Source: Ichthyophis bannanicus (lineage: Eukaryota > Chordata > Amphibia > Gymnophiona > Ichthyophiidae). From it: DNA of 64,000 bases. Numbering within the stretch: the stretch's first letter is position 1; each line of letters opens with the position of its first letter. Positions 1 through 9,140 of this stretch are shown here, in pieces. The stretch spans positions 1,313,878,191 through 1,313,942,190 of the forward strand of contig CM066032.1 in the NCBI GenBank assembly GCA_033557465.1, given 5' to 3'. Below the pieces are notes generated by a model. That model saw nothing but the letters and a program-made list of their open reading frames with translations, had not been told where the DNA came from and did not search any database. The position numbers were made by a program, and so were the translations under genes.

Positions 1-2
1 GA

Positions 3-1112
3 GATAGAGAGGGTAGAAAAGGAGGAGGAGGAACCCTATATGTCAAAAGCAATATTAAATTTGCTGACATGCAGGGGATATGGGAAAAAGCAACAGCGCT
101 GTGGATTGTGTTGGAAAGAGGAAATGGTACTGTCATCCATACTGGTGTAGTCTATAGGCCTCCAACTCAAACCGAAGAAATGGATAGTGAATTGATTATT
201 GATATTGCAAAGATGGCCACGAAGGGGGAAGTGTTCATATTGGGTGACTTTAATCTTCCCGATGTGGATTGGAGTATTCCTTTTGCAAATCTGGAAAAAA
301 GTAAAAAAATTGTGGATGCTTTCCAAGATGTACTACTTAGACAAATGATGATGGAACCAACCAGAGAAAGCTTGATGCTGGATTTAGTGCTCACCAACGG
401 AAATAGTGTGTCAAATATCCGGGTGGGTGCCCATGTGAGTAGCAGTGATCATTACACAGTGTGGTTTGAGATAAAAGCCAAGGTGAAGTCCAATCACAGT
501 AAACTCAAAGTCCTAGACTTCAAAAATGTTGACTTCAGTAAAATGGCCAAGTATCTGAAGTAGGTGTTGGCAGGGTGGGAGGGGATAAGGGAAGTAGAAT
601 TGCAATGGGCTAAACTAAAGGAGGTAATAAAAGGAGCAACAGATACATATGTAAAGAAAGTAAATAAAAACAAGAGGAAAAGGAAGCCTATTTGGTTCTC
701 CAAAGAAGTGGCTGCACAAATAAAGGCAAAAAATACAGCTTTCACAAAATTCAGAAGTTCGCAAAAAGAGGAATACAGAAAAGAATCCAGGATCAAACTA
801 AAAGAGAGAAAAAGAGAAATAAGGATTGCAAAATCAAAGGCAATAGAAAAGATGGCAAAATATGTGAAGTGTCGCGACAAAACATTTTTCAGGTATATTC
901 GGGAGAGGAGGAAAATCAGAGGTGGAATTGCAGGACTCAAAAGTGCTGGGAATGGATTTGTGGAAAGCGACATTGAAAAAGCGAAAATGCTAAACAAATA
1001 CTTCTGCTCTATTTTTACTAAAGAGAATCCTGGAGAAGGATCGCCTGTGACTGACAAACATACAAATGGGAATGGAGTAGATACCACGGCATTCACAAAA
1101 GATGATGTGTAG
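3..1112 (+). pseudogene. LINE endonuclease domain and linker (broken)
   Basis: In a LINE this apurinic-type endonuclease nicks the target DNA to prime reverse transcription. Visible motifs are YRPP near the start, LGDFNLPDVDW as the metal-binding Asp/Asn block, and SSDHYTVWF as the catalytic Asp-His block. A TAG at 561-563 interrupts the frame right after the endonuclease. A Lys/Arg-rich linker follows at 564-1112, as is usual between endonuclease and RT in CR1-like elements, and ends at TAG 1110-1112. Its in-frame partner is the RT piece downstream. The N-terminus lies outside the window. Identity as a LINE endonuclease is firm; the clade is less so. Confidence 0.85.
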
Positions 1113-1733
1113 GAACAGCTTGAAAAACTGAAAGTTGACAAGGGGCCATCGGTCCAGATGGAATACATCCCAGGATCCTGAAAGAGCTCAGAGAGGTTCT
1201 TGCAGAGCCATTAAAGGATGTTTTTAATAGATCCTTGGAGACAGGAGAAGTTCCACAGAACTGGAGAAGGGCTGATGTGGTACCTCTCCACAAAAGAGGT
1301 AATAGGGAAGAAGTGACAAACTACAGGCTGGAAAGCCTTACCTCAGTGGCGGGAAAAGCAATGGAGGTGCTCCTGAAAGAGCGAATAGTTGACTCTCTTG
1401 AAACCAACAGGTTGCATGATCTGAGGCAACATGGTTTTACCAAAGGACGATCTTGAAAAACAAATCTGATTGAGTTCATTGACTGGGTGACCAGAGAACT
1501 AGATCAAGAGCATGTGATGGATGTGATCTACCTAGATTTCAGCAAAGCCTTTGATACTGTTCTTCATAGGAGGCTATCAATAAACTCAATAGCTTGGGGA
1601 TGGGTCCCAAGGTGATGGACTGGAATAGAAATTGGTTGACTGACAGATGACAGAAGGTGATGGTAATCGGAACTCACTCGGATGAAAGAAAGGTGATAAG
1701 CAGTGTGTCCCAAGGTTCGATCCTGGGACTGGT
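1113..1733 (+). pseudogene. LINE reverse transcriptase, N-terminal fragment
   Basis: This is the start of the RT domain of the same LINE. The fingers-region motifs PQNWRRADVVPLHKRG and YRLESLTSV (usually YRPVSLTSV) are visible, followed by HGFTKGRS and DVIYLDFSKAFDTV, which is RT motif A with its catalytic Asp. A frameshift lies near 1140-1160, TGA at 1454-1456 replaces the Cys that usually follows GRS, and a further shift occurs near 1575. The FADD box is absent because the element stops at about 1733. It cannot be functional. Confidence 0.85.
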
Positions 1734-1826
1734 ATTTATTTATTTGGTTTTATATACCGCACTTTTTAAGATCAGCGCGGCTTACATAAGAACAACTTAA
1801 TACATTGAACAGGATATATTAAGGGG
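1734..1826 (-). mobile_element. L2-like LINE 3' tail (reverse complement)
   Basis: Read on the minus strand, this ends in a TATAAAACC-(AAATA)n tail preceded by GCCGCGCTGATCTT. That matches the 3' end of the L2-like fragment near 39.73-39.80 kb, which has CCGCCTTTGATCTT, GCGGTATAG and (TAAA)n. It abuts the truncated CR1-like LINE, so it either inserted there or marks the deletion junction. Confidence 0.55.
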
Positions 1827-2276
1827 TATGTTTACTAAACCGCGCACACGGGCGCGGCACACAGTAGCATACGCTAATGATGCACTTAAGTGCTCTTAAG
1901 TGCCCCGCATGCGTGCGCGTCACACTAACGGGCCCGCGCAAGTGTGCGGTGCGCTGATGTGCGATAGAGGCGGGGAAAGGCGTACGGAGGGCGGAGGAAG
2001 GCCCCCGAGGGGCGGAGGGACAGGGTCAATGGGTGGAGAGTGGGAGGGGAGAGGCTCCCCGCACAGGAGCGTGGCTGAATGTCGGCAAAAAAAATACCGC
2101 GAGTGAAAACCTCGCGTTAGAGCCGATTTAAAGGGAAGAGAAACCATTTACGTCAGCAATGTATATCAAAATCGGGGAAACCTGAAAAACGTGAGCAGTG
2201 TGATACCTGTGCACAGAACAAAATAGCAAATATAAACTGAAAATGACCACAACAAATTCCAAATAAATTATAATCC
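1827..2276. other. Unassigned, GC-rich then AT-rich stretch
   Basis: About 1840-2060 is very rich in CpG and GGGAGG-like purine tracts; 2100-2276 is ordinary AT-rich sequence. No coding frame, RNA gene or recognised repeat could be supported. A CpG-rich transposon end is possible. Confidence 0.3.
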
Positions 2277-2455
2277 AGCTGGGCAACAGTGATATTAATG
2301 GGCAACCATAAAAAACACTCCCAGGAAAGCTCCAAAAAAGAAATGATTTTTGGAAGGGTCTACGCTCCGTAGACTCTTTCAAAAGCACTGCATTTTCATG
2401 GAGCTTTCCTGGGAGTGTTTTTCAGGTTGCCCATTGATATCACTGTTGCCCAGCT
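2277..2455. repeat. Foldback element: about 56-bp inverted arms with inner hairpin
   Basis: The left arm 2277-2333 begins AGCTGGGCAACAGTGATA. The right arm 2400-2455 is its reverse complement with only a few differences. In the 66-bp loop lies a perfect 7-bp stem, GTCTACG-CTC-CGTAGAC, near 2359-2375. Arms this alike suggest a young palindromic insertion or a template-switch event. The class is not known, and no clear target duplication was seen. Confidence 0.75.
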
Positions 2456-2589
2456 TGGTTTTTGGTTTTTTCCCCTTTTTTGGAGGTCATTTTTGAGGTT
2501 TATTTGCACCTTTGTCACCATACAAGGTAAACGAGCCCACAGTAAAATTGTGCAGAGCAGGGTGTCTGACTCGTGCGGCCAGGTTTCCT

Positions 2590-2865
2590 ATCTCCAGAGA
2601 CTGCACTGTCTCTGTGGCCACAGTGTGGTGCAGCGGACACAGCCAGTGCCTATAGGACCAGAGGGTCACAGGTTCAAATCCCAGCTGGGGCTCCTGCGAA
2701 CCCAGTCCCCATAGTTTTACCCACCAACTAAACAGTGATAGTACAGACACTCCTTTATTGCAGAGAACATAAGCATGGTTCCAACACCTATATTTTACCC
2801 TACACCGCACACAAACCATAACAGTGGGCATTACCTACAGCCGAGTCCCCCAAATTCAGTTCTGG
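2590..2865 (+). mobile_element. tRNA-derived SINE-like unit, copy 1
   Basis: An A-box-like GTGGTGCAGCGG near 2625 is followed by a B box, GGTTCAAATCC, at 2671-2681, inside a GGTCACAGGTTCAAATCC context typical of a tRNA-derived head. The tail region is shared with a second copy about 459 bp downstream. Internal Pol III promoter boxes imply SINE origin; activity is not implied. Confidence 0.6.
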
Positions 2866-3049
2866 AGTGCCACAACTCAATCAGGTCATATGCTTTTTCC
2901 CAGATAGGGACATGTCTGCATGTTGGCGGAAGGGTTCAGGTGGTGGAGGGGGCAGTGGCTGCAAACCATAGCAGACAGTGGCCTAGGCCTGTGCAGGCTG
3001 GCACCGTCCACCGCAACAGACAGGCTCTGTCGGATGTACAGTCATGGAC

Positions 3050-3304
3050 TCCCCAGGGAACGCAGCACATCTGTGGCAACACGGTGGTGCAGTGCACACA
3101 GACAGTGTGTGCAGGAACAGAAGGTCACAGGTTCAAAGCCCAGCTGGGGCTACTGCCAATCCAGTCCACATATTTTTCCTACAACTAAACCATGATAGTA
3201 AGGACAAACCTTTATTGCTGAGAACATACGCATGGTTCATACGCCTATATTTTACCACACCAAACACAGACACCATAAACAGCCGCATTACCTAGAGCAG
3301 AGTC
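3050..3304 (+). mobile_element. tRNA-derived SINE-like unit, copy 2
   Basis: This is a diverged direct repeat of the unit at 2590-2865. The B box GGTTCAAAGCC is at 3130-3140, and the tail CCTTTATTGC-GAGAACATA is shared. B-box to B-box spacing is 459 bp, and the following MITE arm is also shared. That favours duplication of a composite unit over two independent SINE insertions. Confidence 0.6.
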
Positions 3305-3463
3305 TCCCAAATGCAGTCCTCGAGGGCCCCACACCATTCAGGATCCATGCTGCCTCTATCTATGCACCACCCCCATGGTATGCTGATGTAGCTCATGCAT
3401 ATTTATGAGGGACAGCATGAAAACCCGAACAGTGGTTGGAACACCAGGACTGGAGTTGGGACA
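3305..3463. repeat. MITE-like inverted repeat
   Basis: The left end (CCCAAATGCAGTCCTCGAGG) and the right end (reverse complement begins TCCCAACTCCAGTCCTGG) form imperfect terminal inverted repeats. The GCATATTTATGAGGGA centre resembles a foldback MITE common in vertebrates. A half copy (CCCCCAAATTCAGTTCTGG) follows the first SINE unit at about 2848. No transposase is present. Confidence 0.5.
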
Positions 3464-3724
3464 CTCTGCCGTAAAGCAGCAACCAACAGGGCCAGACACA
3501 CCTACACACACACCCACAGGCCCCATTGGCCAATGCCTCCTGGAGAGGCAGGACATTGGGCCCTGCCTGTATCTCCCAATACTAGCAGTTGCATACCTTA
3601 GCAATGCCACCCTACACCTGGGTATATGGTACACAGCTATCAAACTTTGGCCATGATAACTGGCAGATATCAATTCCTACGTTAAGCACATTTTGCTCAT
3701 TGATCTCCACCATAACAATCATTG
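3464..3724. other. Unassigned sequence
   Basis: This contains a short CA-rich run (CACACCTACACACACACCC) near 3495-3520. Nothing else is recognised. Confidence 0.3.
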
Positions 3725-4180
3725 TGATGTCTGCGGTGTGCGCTGCAGGTCTGGTCTCTGACAGTGTTTACCACCCTGGGGAGTGGTATGAATGTTGGTG
3801 CCAGTGCCGATGCCGATCTGTGTCCAAAGCTGATGTTGACTTCGATACTGAGAATCTCGATGCCGAGGTTAATGTCTTCTTTTTCTTAGCCACTGGTAAC
3901 TCAGAGTTATGCTATTCCTTTATAAGTGACGACCTGGATGCATGGGAAGATTTAGGTGAAGCTGACGCTCCCAAAGAGTGCACTGAAGGAGCAGAGTCTG
4001 TTGGAAACAGCTTAGCCTTCTGTTTGTCCTGGTTCTTCCTATCTCTGGATGTCATATGGCAACAGGAAGGATGGGGATCTACATTGTGGTCTGGGCCTAA
4101 ACATTTAAAGCACCAGTCATGCTCATCAGTGATGGAAATGGTACTAGAACAATTGGAGCATTTTTTTAAAATCACTCTGG
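3725..4180 (-). pseudogene. DIRS gag, N-terminal fragment (solo)
   Basis: The minus-strand reading near 3912-4175 has CSNC, then DEHDWCFKCLGPDH. This is the Cys/His cluster that opens gag in the DIRS copies at 13.9, 36.1, 37.9 and 60.8 kb, followed by a Ser-rich segment. No terminal repeat, RT or recombinase lies next to it, so it is an isolated remnant of a C/H-like subfamily. Orientation matches every other DIRS body in the window. Its upstream limit is uncertain. Confidence 0.7.
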
Positions 4181-4274
4181 GGCTTCTCCATAGTGCCGCC
4201 TACTGCAAACAGCAGACAAATCTTTCTAGCGGCGCCGGCAACTTTTCATTCCTCCGAGTCCTCCGCTTCTGGTT

Positions 4275-4543
4275 CAAAAGGTTGTTAGCGGTGGGAAAGC
4301 AAAACGAAGATGGTGCAGTCGCAGATGCAGCTGCCACCAGCCCCCCTCAAGGAGTCCCGGGGGAGGCAGCATCAGCGCATCAGCAACAAGATCAAAGCCT
4401 TCAAACCCAAGCTGGACCTGGCGCTGGCCCTCGTGCTCTTCATGTTTGTCGTCACCGCCATCAAGGATGTGTGGGAGGATTAACACAGGTATCGCTCTGA
4501 CCATGAGATCAGCCACATGGACTGTCTGGTGTACAACAGGTAA
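4275..4543 (+). pseudogene. P4-ATPase-like (ATP10-type) exon remnant
   Basis: In frame from ATG 4310, the sequence reads AFKPKLDLALALVLF, then VVTAIKDVWED, a TAA stop at 4481-4483, then HRYRSDHEISHMDCLVYNR and a splice-donor-like AG/GTAAC at 4538-4544. The order of a hydrophobic segment, TAIKD-WEDY-RYRSD and H-CLV-R recalls the N-terminal region of ATP10-type lipid flippases. The stop falls where a Tyr is expected. The upstream part does not match the usual flippase start. Local GC content is high relative to its surroundings. It may be a decayed exon or retrocopy fragment. Family recognition is from memory and moderate. Confidence 0.45.
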
Positions 4544-5149
4544 CAGGGTCTTGGGAAGGTGGGGGGGACCCATTCAGGCATATAACGCAGAAATGGCATA
4601 GAAACCAAGTGGCGGATTTTGGGTAAGTTAATACTCAGGCAGCGGCTCCAAACATAGAGTGCTATCTGTTCTCTTCTTCAGCACAGGCAAAATCACATCT
4701 GCAGAATCCGTGGCCTGAAGGCAAAACGAAAGTGATTCCTATACCTTTTTCTCGTTGGGCTCTAACCCAAACCTCTAAGAAAAGTAAAGACTGAGCATGA
4801 TTTGCCTTAACCTCCATCTAGAAGTAGTTACATTTTTGGTATCAAAGTGAGTAACAAACCTCAAATGAAAGTAACTGACTTACAAGAAAATTATTATTTT
4901 TATCCAAATATTTGGGGGTGTTATTTTCATTTCAAAAAAAGGGAATATATTGAATACATGCACTGGTAAAATTGTGCAGTGATGTCATGGTAATATGAGG
5001 GATGATGTAATGGAACAATAATTGTGTTTATTACTTATATACTACTTAGCTGTTTGATTTGGTAGACATTTTTACCATCTCAAGAAGCATATTTTCAAAC
5101 ATGATCTTTACAGTCTCAAAACCAAAACAGACTAGTTGTTCCATCTAAT
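4544..5149. other. Unassigned AT-rich sequence
   Basis: No reading frame, structured RNA or recognised repeat is seen. Confidence 0.3.
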
Positions 5150-5268
5150 GCTTTTGCCCGCCATGAATCTACCTGTCAGGCTGCTTTCTTTTTCTTAGCT
5201 CCTGTTCTTTGGAATTCTATACCCCTCGATAATCGATTGGACAAGTCATTGAAATCCTTTAAGAAAAG
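5150..5268 (+). mobile_element. L2-like LINE ORF2 C-terminal scrap
   Basis: The + frame reads FLAPVLWNSIPLDNRL then KSLKSFKKS. This is the L2 signature near the ORF2 C-terminus: A-P-x-LWN-x-LP, a spacer, then a basic FK/FR block. It ends where CR1-like sequence begins. Confidence 0.6.
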
Positions 5269-5672
5269 TGTAGAGGTCTATAAAATAATGAATGGAATGG
5301 AACGGGTAAACGTAGATTGGCTGTTTACGCCATCAAAAAGTAGAGAGAATAGAGGACATGCAATGTAATCCATTTAAGACTAATAAGAGGAAATATTTTT
5401 TTTACTCCATGTGTAATCAAACTCTGGAATTCATTACCAGAGGATGTAGTAAAAGCTGTTAATGTAGCTGGGCTTAAAAAAGGTTTGGATAAGTTCCTGG
5501 AGGAAAGGTCCATAAACCATTATTAAAGAAGACCCAGGAAATTCACTGCTTGTGGAACCCATGCACCTTTTTGGGAACCTGCCAGGTACTTGTGACCTGA
5601 GTTGGCCTTTGTTGGAAAGGATACTGGGCTTGATGGACATTGGTCTGACCCAGTATGGCATTTCTTATGATA
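5269..5672 (+). mobile_element. CR1-like LINE 3' end
   Basis: This matches, on the opposite strand, the RT C-terminus and 3' UTR of the LINE at 38.7-42.8 kb. Coding remnants include a GVERVNVDRFF-like stretch (here NGMERVNVDWLF) and FKKGLDKFLEER-like residues. The UTR ends CCCAGTATGGCATTTC. 5' truncation is typical of LINE insertions. Confidence 0.75.
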
Positions 5673-5950
5673 AATGTTGGACAACACAGGCACAGGAGGG
5701 CCAGGAAGACAAATGTTAGGGAGGGGGAAGCAGGGAATGGTAAAAAATAGGGAGATTGAGAACTGGGTAGTAAGGAGTAGTGAAATCTGGGTGGCCAGAG
5801 AGAGAGAGACAGAAATATAAATGGAAGAAAGGTGGAAAGAAAAAAATCAATATCCAAGATGGAAGGAAATGAAGAAAACAAAAGGAGAGACAAGAAATGG
5901 CAGATGGACTAGAGACCGTAGAAAGAGAGCTAAGAGAAGATAGAAGAAAG
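5673..5950. repeat. Purine-rich low-complexity tract
   Basis: AGGGAGGGGGAAG and GAGAGAGAGACAGAAA runs dominate. The reverse strand gives spurious Ser/Pro/Phe-rich frames. Confidence 0.5.
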
Positions 5951-6239
5951 CAGAAGCCTCAGGTCGGGACCAGCATGATCAGAGTATAAAATTGTCAGAC
6001 AAACAAAGGTAGAAAAAATAATTTTATTTTCAAATGAGTGATTGGACTTTGCACTATTTTTATATTTTACACAGTACAGGGAAATGGGTCTCTTATTTCT
6101 CTGGTATTGCATTGCATGCAAAGTTTGACGTCTTGGGGTTTCAGCTTAATTTTTGTCTACATATTTTTATTTTAGATTATTGTCACTTATTCTGTATTTG
6201 GTGAGGGTCTGTGTTCTGAGTGTGTGACTGAGAGCCGGC
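5951..6239. other. Unassigned, repeat-like sequence
   Basis: This AT-rich stretch lies directly upstream of repeat X copy 1 and may be part of it. Nothing diagnostic is visible. Confidence 0.25.
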
Positions 6240-6465
6240 CAGGCGTTATGTTAACATGGAGTTTGTACGAAGGGATCTGTACTGTAGTAATTTGAATTGT
6301 TCAGCTTTTCAAATAAGTGTTGGATGTTCTGGGGCCTGCTGCAGTATTTACAGTGATGCTATTATTGGGTAGGCTCCTTATGTGAGTTTTGGAAGTTAGT
6401 GCTGGTATGGCATAGAGATTTAATCTATAGATCCTAAGTGACTTTTGCAGAGTTTTATATTTTAT

Positions 6466-6962
6466 TTAACAGGGTTTTTTTATACTGCTTTCATCATTTT
6501 TAGTCATTTTTGTAACATAAACTTGGTAATGTACATTAAACAGGGACATTGATAGATTGGATTCTTCTGAGTTAATGGAGGGTTAAGTGACTTGCCCAAG
6601 ACCACAAGGAGTGTTACTGGGAATTGAGCCCTCGTCTCTTGGAGCCTGATATTCAACTGTAATAATTTTGGAAGGGCTATGAGACTTGTCGGCACATAGC
6701 CCTCCCCACAGACCCCTAAACTGGATATTCATTGCTGCGGTAATGACACTGAATAACTGGATAGCATTGGGGACCATGGGGGACTTAGTGGGGGACTTAG
6801 TGGGGGACATCCAATGACAGTAACCATATAAATGCTGTTGAATATCCCCAACTAAGGCATCTACACAGTTTACTGGGCTGTAAACCATGTAGATACCTTT
6901 CGAAAATCGGGCCTTTGGTTCCTAAGCCAGTGCCCTAACCACTAGGCTATTCCTCCACTCCT
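6466..6962 (+). mobile_element. MIR/V-SINE-like insertion in repeat X
   Basis: GGTTAAGTGACTTGCCCAAG, with GGAATTGAGCCC, then CCAGTGCCCTAACCACTAGG are the conserved landmarks of MIR/CORE-type SINEs. The two halves are separated by a MITE at about 6641-6907. Confidence 0.6.
6641..6907. repeat. GGCCCGAT-type MITE nested in the SINE
   Basis: It opens AGCCTGATATTCA and closes GAAAATCGGGCCT, which are imperfect inverted termini. TTGG on both sides is a possible 4-bp target duplication. A similar terminus flanks 45553-46165. No coding capacity. Confidence 0.5.
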
Positions 6963-7182
6963 ATTAGTTCACAATATGCCTGGTACAGGAGAACGTTTGT
7001 TAGTGAGATGGCCAGAATCTGATTTTTTTTTAAAATTAGATATTGAGTTTTGTGGGTGGATGTTCTAGTTCTGCTGTGCATCCATTGTTGATGGAAGGGA
7101 TTCTGTGCATGCAAAATATATGTTCAAAAAGAAAAAGCAACAACCATAACATAGTTTCTTACAAGAAAATAAAAATGAATTA

Positions 7183-7480
7183 TAATTTGGTGTTATAAAC
7201 TGTGCAGTGGTTCTCGCTCTTTCTTTTAGTTCCGTGGTATGCAAACATCTTTTTATTGCCTCCTCATTATCTAAATAAGTTTTTGATTTGCTCAGTCCCT
7301 GACTGCAGTTTTGAGAAAGCCTCCCCCACCCTGGCTCTAGGGGGCGGGGGGGGGGGGGCGCCATCTCATCCCTCGCCTCAGGCAGCAGATTGTCTTGAGC
7401 CGCCCCTGATATCATATCAACACCAACTTCCAAAAGTCACATAAGGAGCCTATCCAAAAAAAGCATCACTGTAAATACTA
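7183..7480 (+). repeat. Repeat X copy 2, with hAT-like end and poly-G
   Basis: 7190-7260 (GTTATAAACTGTG, then GGTTCTC-CTCTTTCTTTT) matches 8330-8370, and 7420-7480 matches the reverse complement of 6350-6410. Between them, 7290-7408 ends TTGAGCCGCCCCTG, a hAT-like terminus, and holds a 13-G run at 7346-7358. Copies 1 and 2 are head to head. Confidence 0.45.
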
Positions 7481-7689
7481 CTTTCCAAAAATTATACTTT
7501 ACTGCAGAGTGAGGTGAGAGAAAACTCACACACAGGCATCTGCATTGTCAGCAGAAACTAACATAATAGCTCAGCATAAGCAGCATGAGTGCAACTAATG
7601 ACACCTCAGTAGGTGGCCTTATTTGCACCGGCAGCTGTTTTGCCACGCGATAACTGCAGGGAGATGTAACTGTAACTATGGCCCTGCAT

Positions 7690-7957
7690 AATCCAACTCT
7701 GAAATTAGTTAAGAGAGGATGCAGTAAAAGCTATTAGTGTAGCTGGGTTTAAAAAAGATTTGGACAAGTTCCTGGAGGAAAGGTTCATAAACTATTATTA
7801 AAGAGGACCTGGGAAATCCACTGTTTGCCCTGGGACAAGCATTGTGGAACCTGTATGCCTTTTTGAGAACCTGGATTGGCCACTGTTGGAAACAGGATAC
7901 TGGGCTTGATGGACCTTAATCCGACCCAATATGGCATTTCTTATGTTCATATGTTAC
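7690..7957 (+). mobile_element. CR1-like LINE 3' end
   Basis: This has the same 3' family as 5269-5672: GTAGCTGGGTTTAAAAAAG, CCTGGAGGAAAGG, then the UTR landmark ATACTGGGCTTGATGGACC and a terminal CTTATGTTCATATGT. It is 5' truncated. Confidence 0.75.
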
Positions 7958-7959
7958 CA

Positions 7960-8190
7960 GTGCAGAGCCTAGGAAACATGCTGCTAAATATGCCAAACAA
8001 GAGTGGCTCAATAGCATCCATGTAGCATCTCCCACTTCCACAAAAACAAGGGTGACTTGGCACCCCAATACAGCACTTCTCACCCTTTGAAAAACAAGAG
8101 GGACTTTGTGACCCCAACACAACACCCCCCACTCCAACATAAACACCAAGAAGGGCTTAGCAACCACACCATAACTCCTAAAACTGAGAA
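7960..8190. repeat. Degenerate minisatellite, about 50-bp unit
   Basis: Successive units end AAACAAGGG (8051), AACAAGAGGG (8101) and ACCAAGAAGGG (8154), each preceded by a C-rich CACCCCAA-type stretch. About four units are discernible, heavily diverged. Confidence 0.5.
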
Positions 8191-8209
8191 CTGGACCAGC
8201 ATGGTGTTA

Positions 8210-8634
8210 ATGTAAATATATATTCCGTAAAAAACAAAGGAAATGCAAGACACTCACACACCAAGGAACTGAAAGAAAAAGTGAGAACCACAGCACAGCA
8301 ATAAGACCAAATTATAACTCATTGTATTCTGTTATAAACTGTGTTATGGTTCTCACTTTTTCTTTTTGAATATATAGTCTGCAATCAAAGAAACCTCTCC
8401 CTCGACAATGGGTGCAGAGCAGAAATAGGACATTCATACAGAACTAAATATATTTTTAAAAAATCTGATTCTGGTCATCTCACTAACAAACATTCCCCAA
8501 TACCAGGCATACTGGGAACTAATATAAAACCCTATAGACGTCCCCTAAGATCTACAAGGCCAAATCTATCATACCATACCAGCACAAACTTCTAAAACTC
8601 ATACAAGGGACCTACCCAGAAAACATACTGCTGT
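8210..8634 (+). repeat. Repeat X copy 3, left half (target of DIRS A)
   Basis: 8271-8297 and 8341-8369 form an inverted repeat (AAAGAAAAAGTGAGAACCAC and its complement). 8380-8634 matches X copy 1 in reverse. DIRS A interrupts it at 8635; the other half resumes at 14411. Confidence 0.6.
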
Positions 8635-8820
8635 AAGAGTAGTTACTCACCTGTAACAGGTGTTCTCCAGGAGCAGCAGGAATCAGTCCTCACATATGGG
8701 TGACGTCGGTGCCGACGGAGCCCTCGCGGAGCAATTTTCCCCAGCTTTCAAAGAAAGCCTTTGGGAATTGCAGCGCGCATGCGCGGTCCTCTTCCCGCCC
8801 AAGGGTGCCATCTTGCTCAG
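8635..8820 (-). repeat. DIRS A low-coordinate terminal repeat
   Basis: 8662-8820 is the inverted partner of 14251-14410. The outermost 27 bases (AGAGTAGTTACTCACCTG...) are extra to this end, a DIRS-like asymmetry. It contains the palindrome GCGCATGCGC at 8775-8784. Its first 60 bases also pair with 8905-8965, so the end can fold. Confidence 0.9.
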
Positions 8821-8904
8821 TCTGATGACATAGCGAAAAGACAGCAAAAAATTAGCAAAAAACGAAAGCATAGAACTGCAACTCCAAGGGGAGGAGGGAG
8901 GGTT

Positions 8905-9002
8905 GTGAGGACTGATTCCTGCTGCTCCTGGAGAACACCTGTTACAGGTGAGTAACTACTCTTTCTCCAGGACCAAGCAGTAAGTCAGTCCTCACATATG
9001 GG
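8905..9002 (-). repeat. DIRS A internal complementary region
   Basis: 8905-8962 is the reverse complement of the low-coordinate terminus, and 8963-9002 is the reverse complement of the high-coordinate terminus. The region is therefore complementary to the two ends joined head to tail. In DIRS biology this acts as splint for making the circular DNA. The junction it encodes reads GGAGAAAGAGTAG. Confidence 0.9.
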
Positions 9003-9140
9003 ACTCCCAAGCTTAAGGCTACCGGAGACCCTAAGCTCAAAAAGGAGCTCCCTCAAGCTCAGTAGCACAGAAGGAAGGAATCTTCTCTGAATACGCCTCC
9101 AACCGGTAGCCCAACATCCAGGACGGAGGGTAGGAGTTGC

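Larger units (their letters stand above)
1..1733 (+). mobile_element. CR1-like LINE, 5' part, cut by window start and 3' truncated
   Basis: This is a non-LTR retrotransposon body with endonuclease followed by the start of reverse transcriptase. Reading is open from base 3, so the element begins outside the window. Homology stops near 1733, in mid-RT, where an inverted L2-like tail begins. At least two in-frame stops and a frameshift make it dead. The endonuclease layout matches the CR1/L2 group and the LINE at 38.7-42.8 kb, but sequence divergence points to a different subfamily. Confidence 0.85.
6240..7145 (-). repeat. Interspersed repeat X, copy 1, with nested SINE
   Basis: 6249-6465 and 6963-7110 match, in reverse complement, the flanks of DIRS copy A (8521-8634 plus 14411-14503, and 8380-8523). 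Shared landmarks are GTTAACATGGAGTTTGTAC, GTGCTGGTATGG and ATCTCACTAACAAAC read on one strand. The intervening 6466-6962 interrupts X and contains a MIR-like SINE. The class of X is unknown. Confidence 0.6.

Noticed and set aside
2600..2690. tRNA gene
   Set aside because: A- and B-box-like motifs are present but no cloverleaf could be drawn, and a second diverged copy lies nearby; a SINE head fits better.
3589..4500. 303-codon + strand frame
   Set aside because: It crosses unassigned DNA, the antisense of a DIRS gag scrap and the flippase-like stretch in a different frame, and has no coherent domain.
7960..8190. CRISPR array
   Set aside because: The repeats are degenerate and contiguous without unique spacers, and the context is a vertebrate genome.
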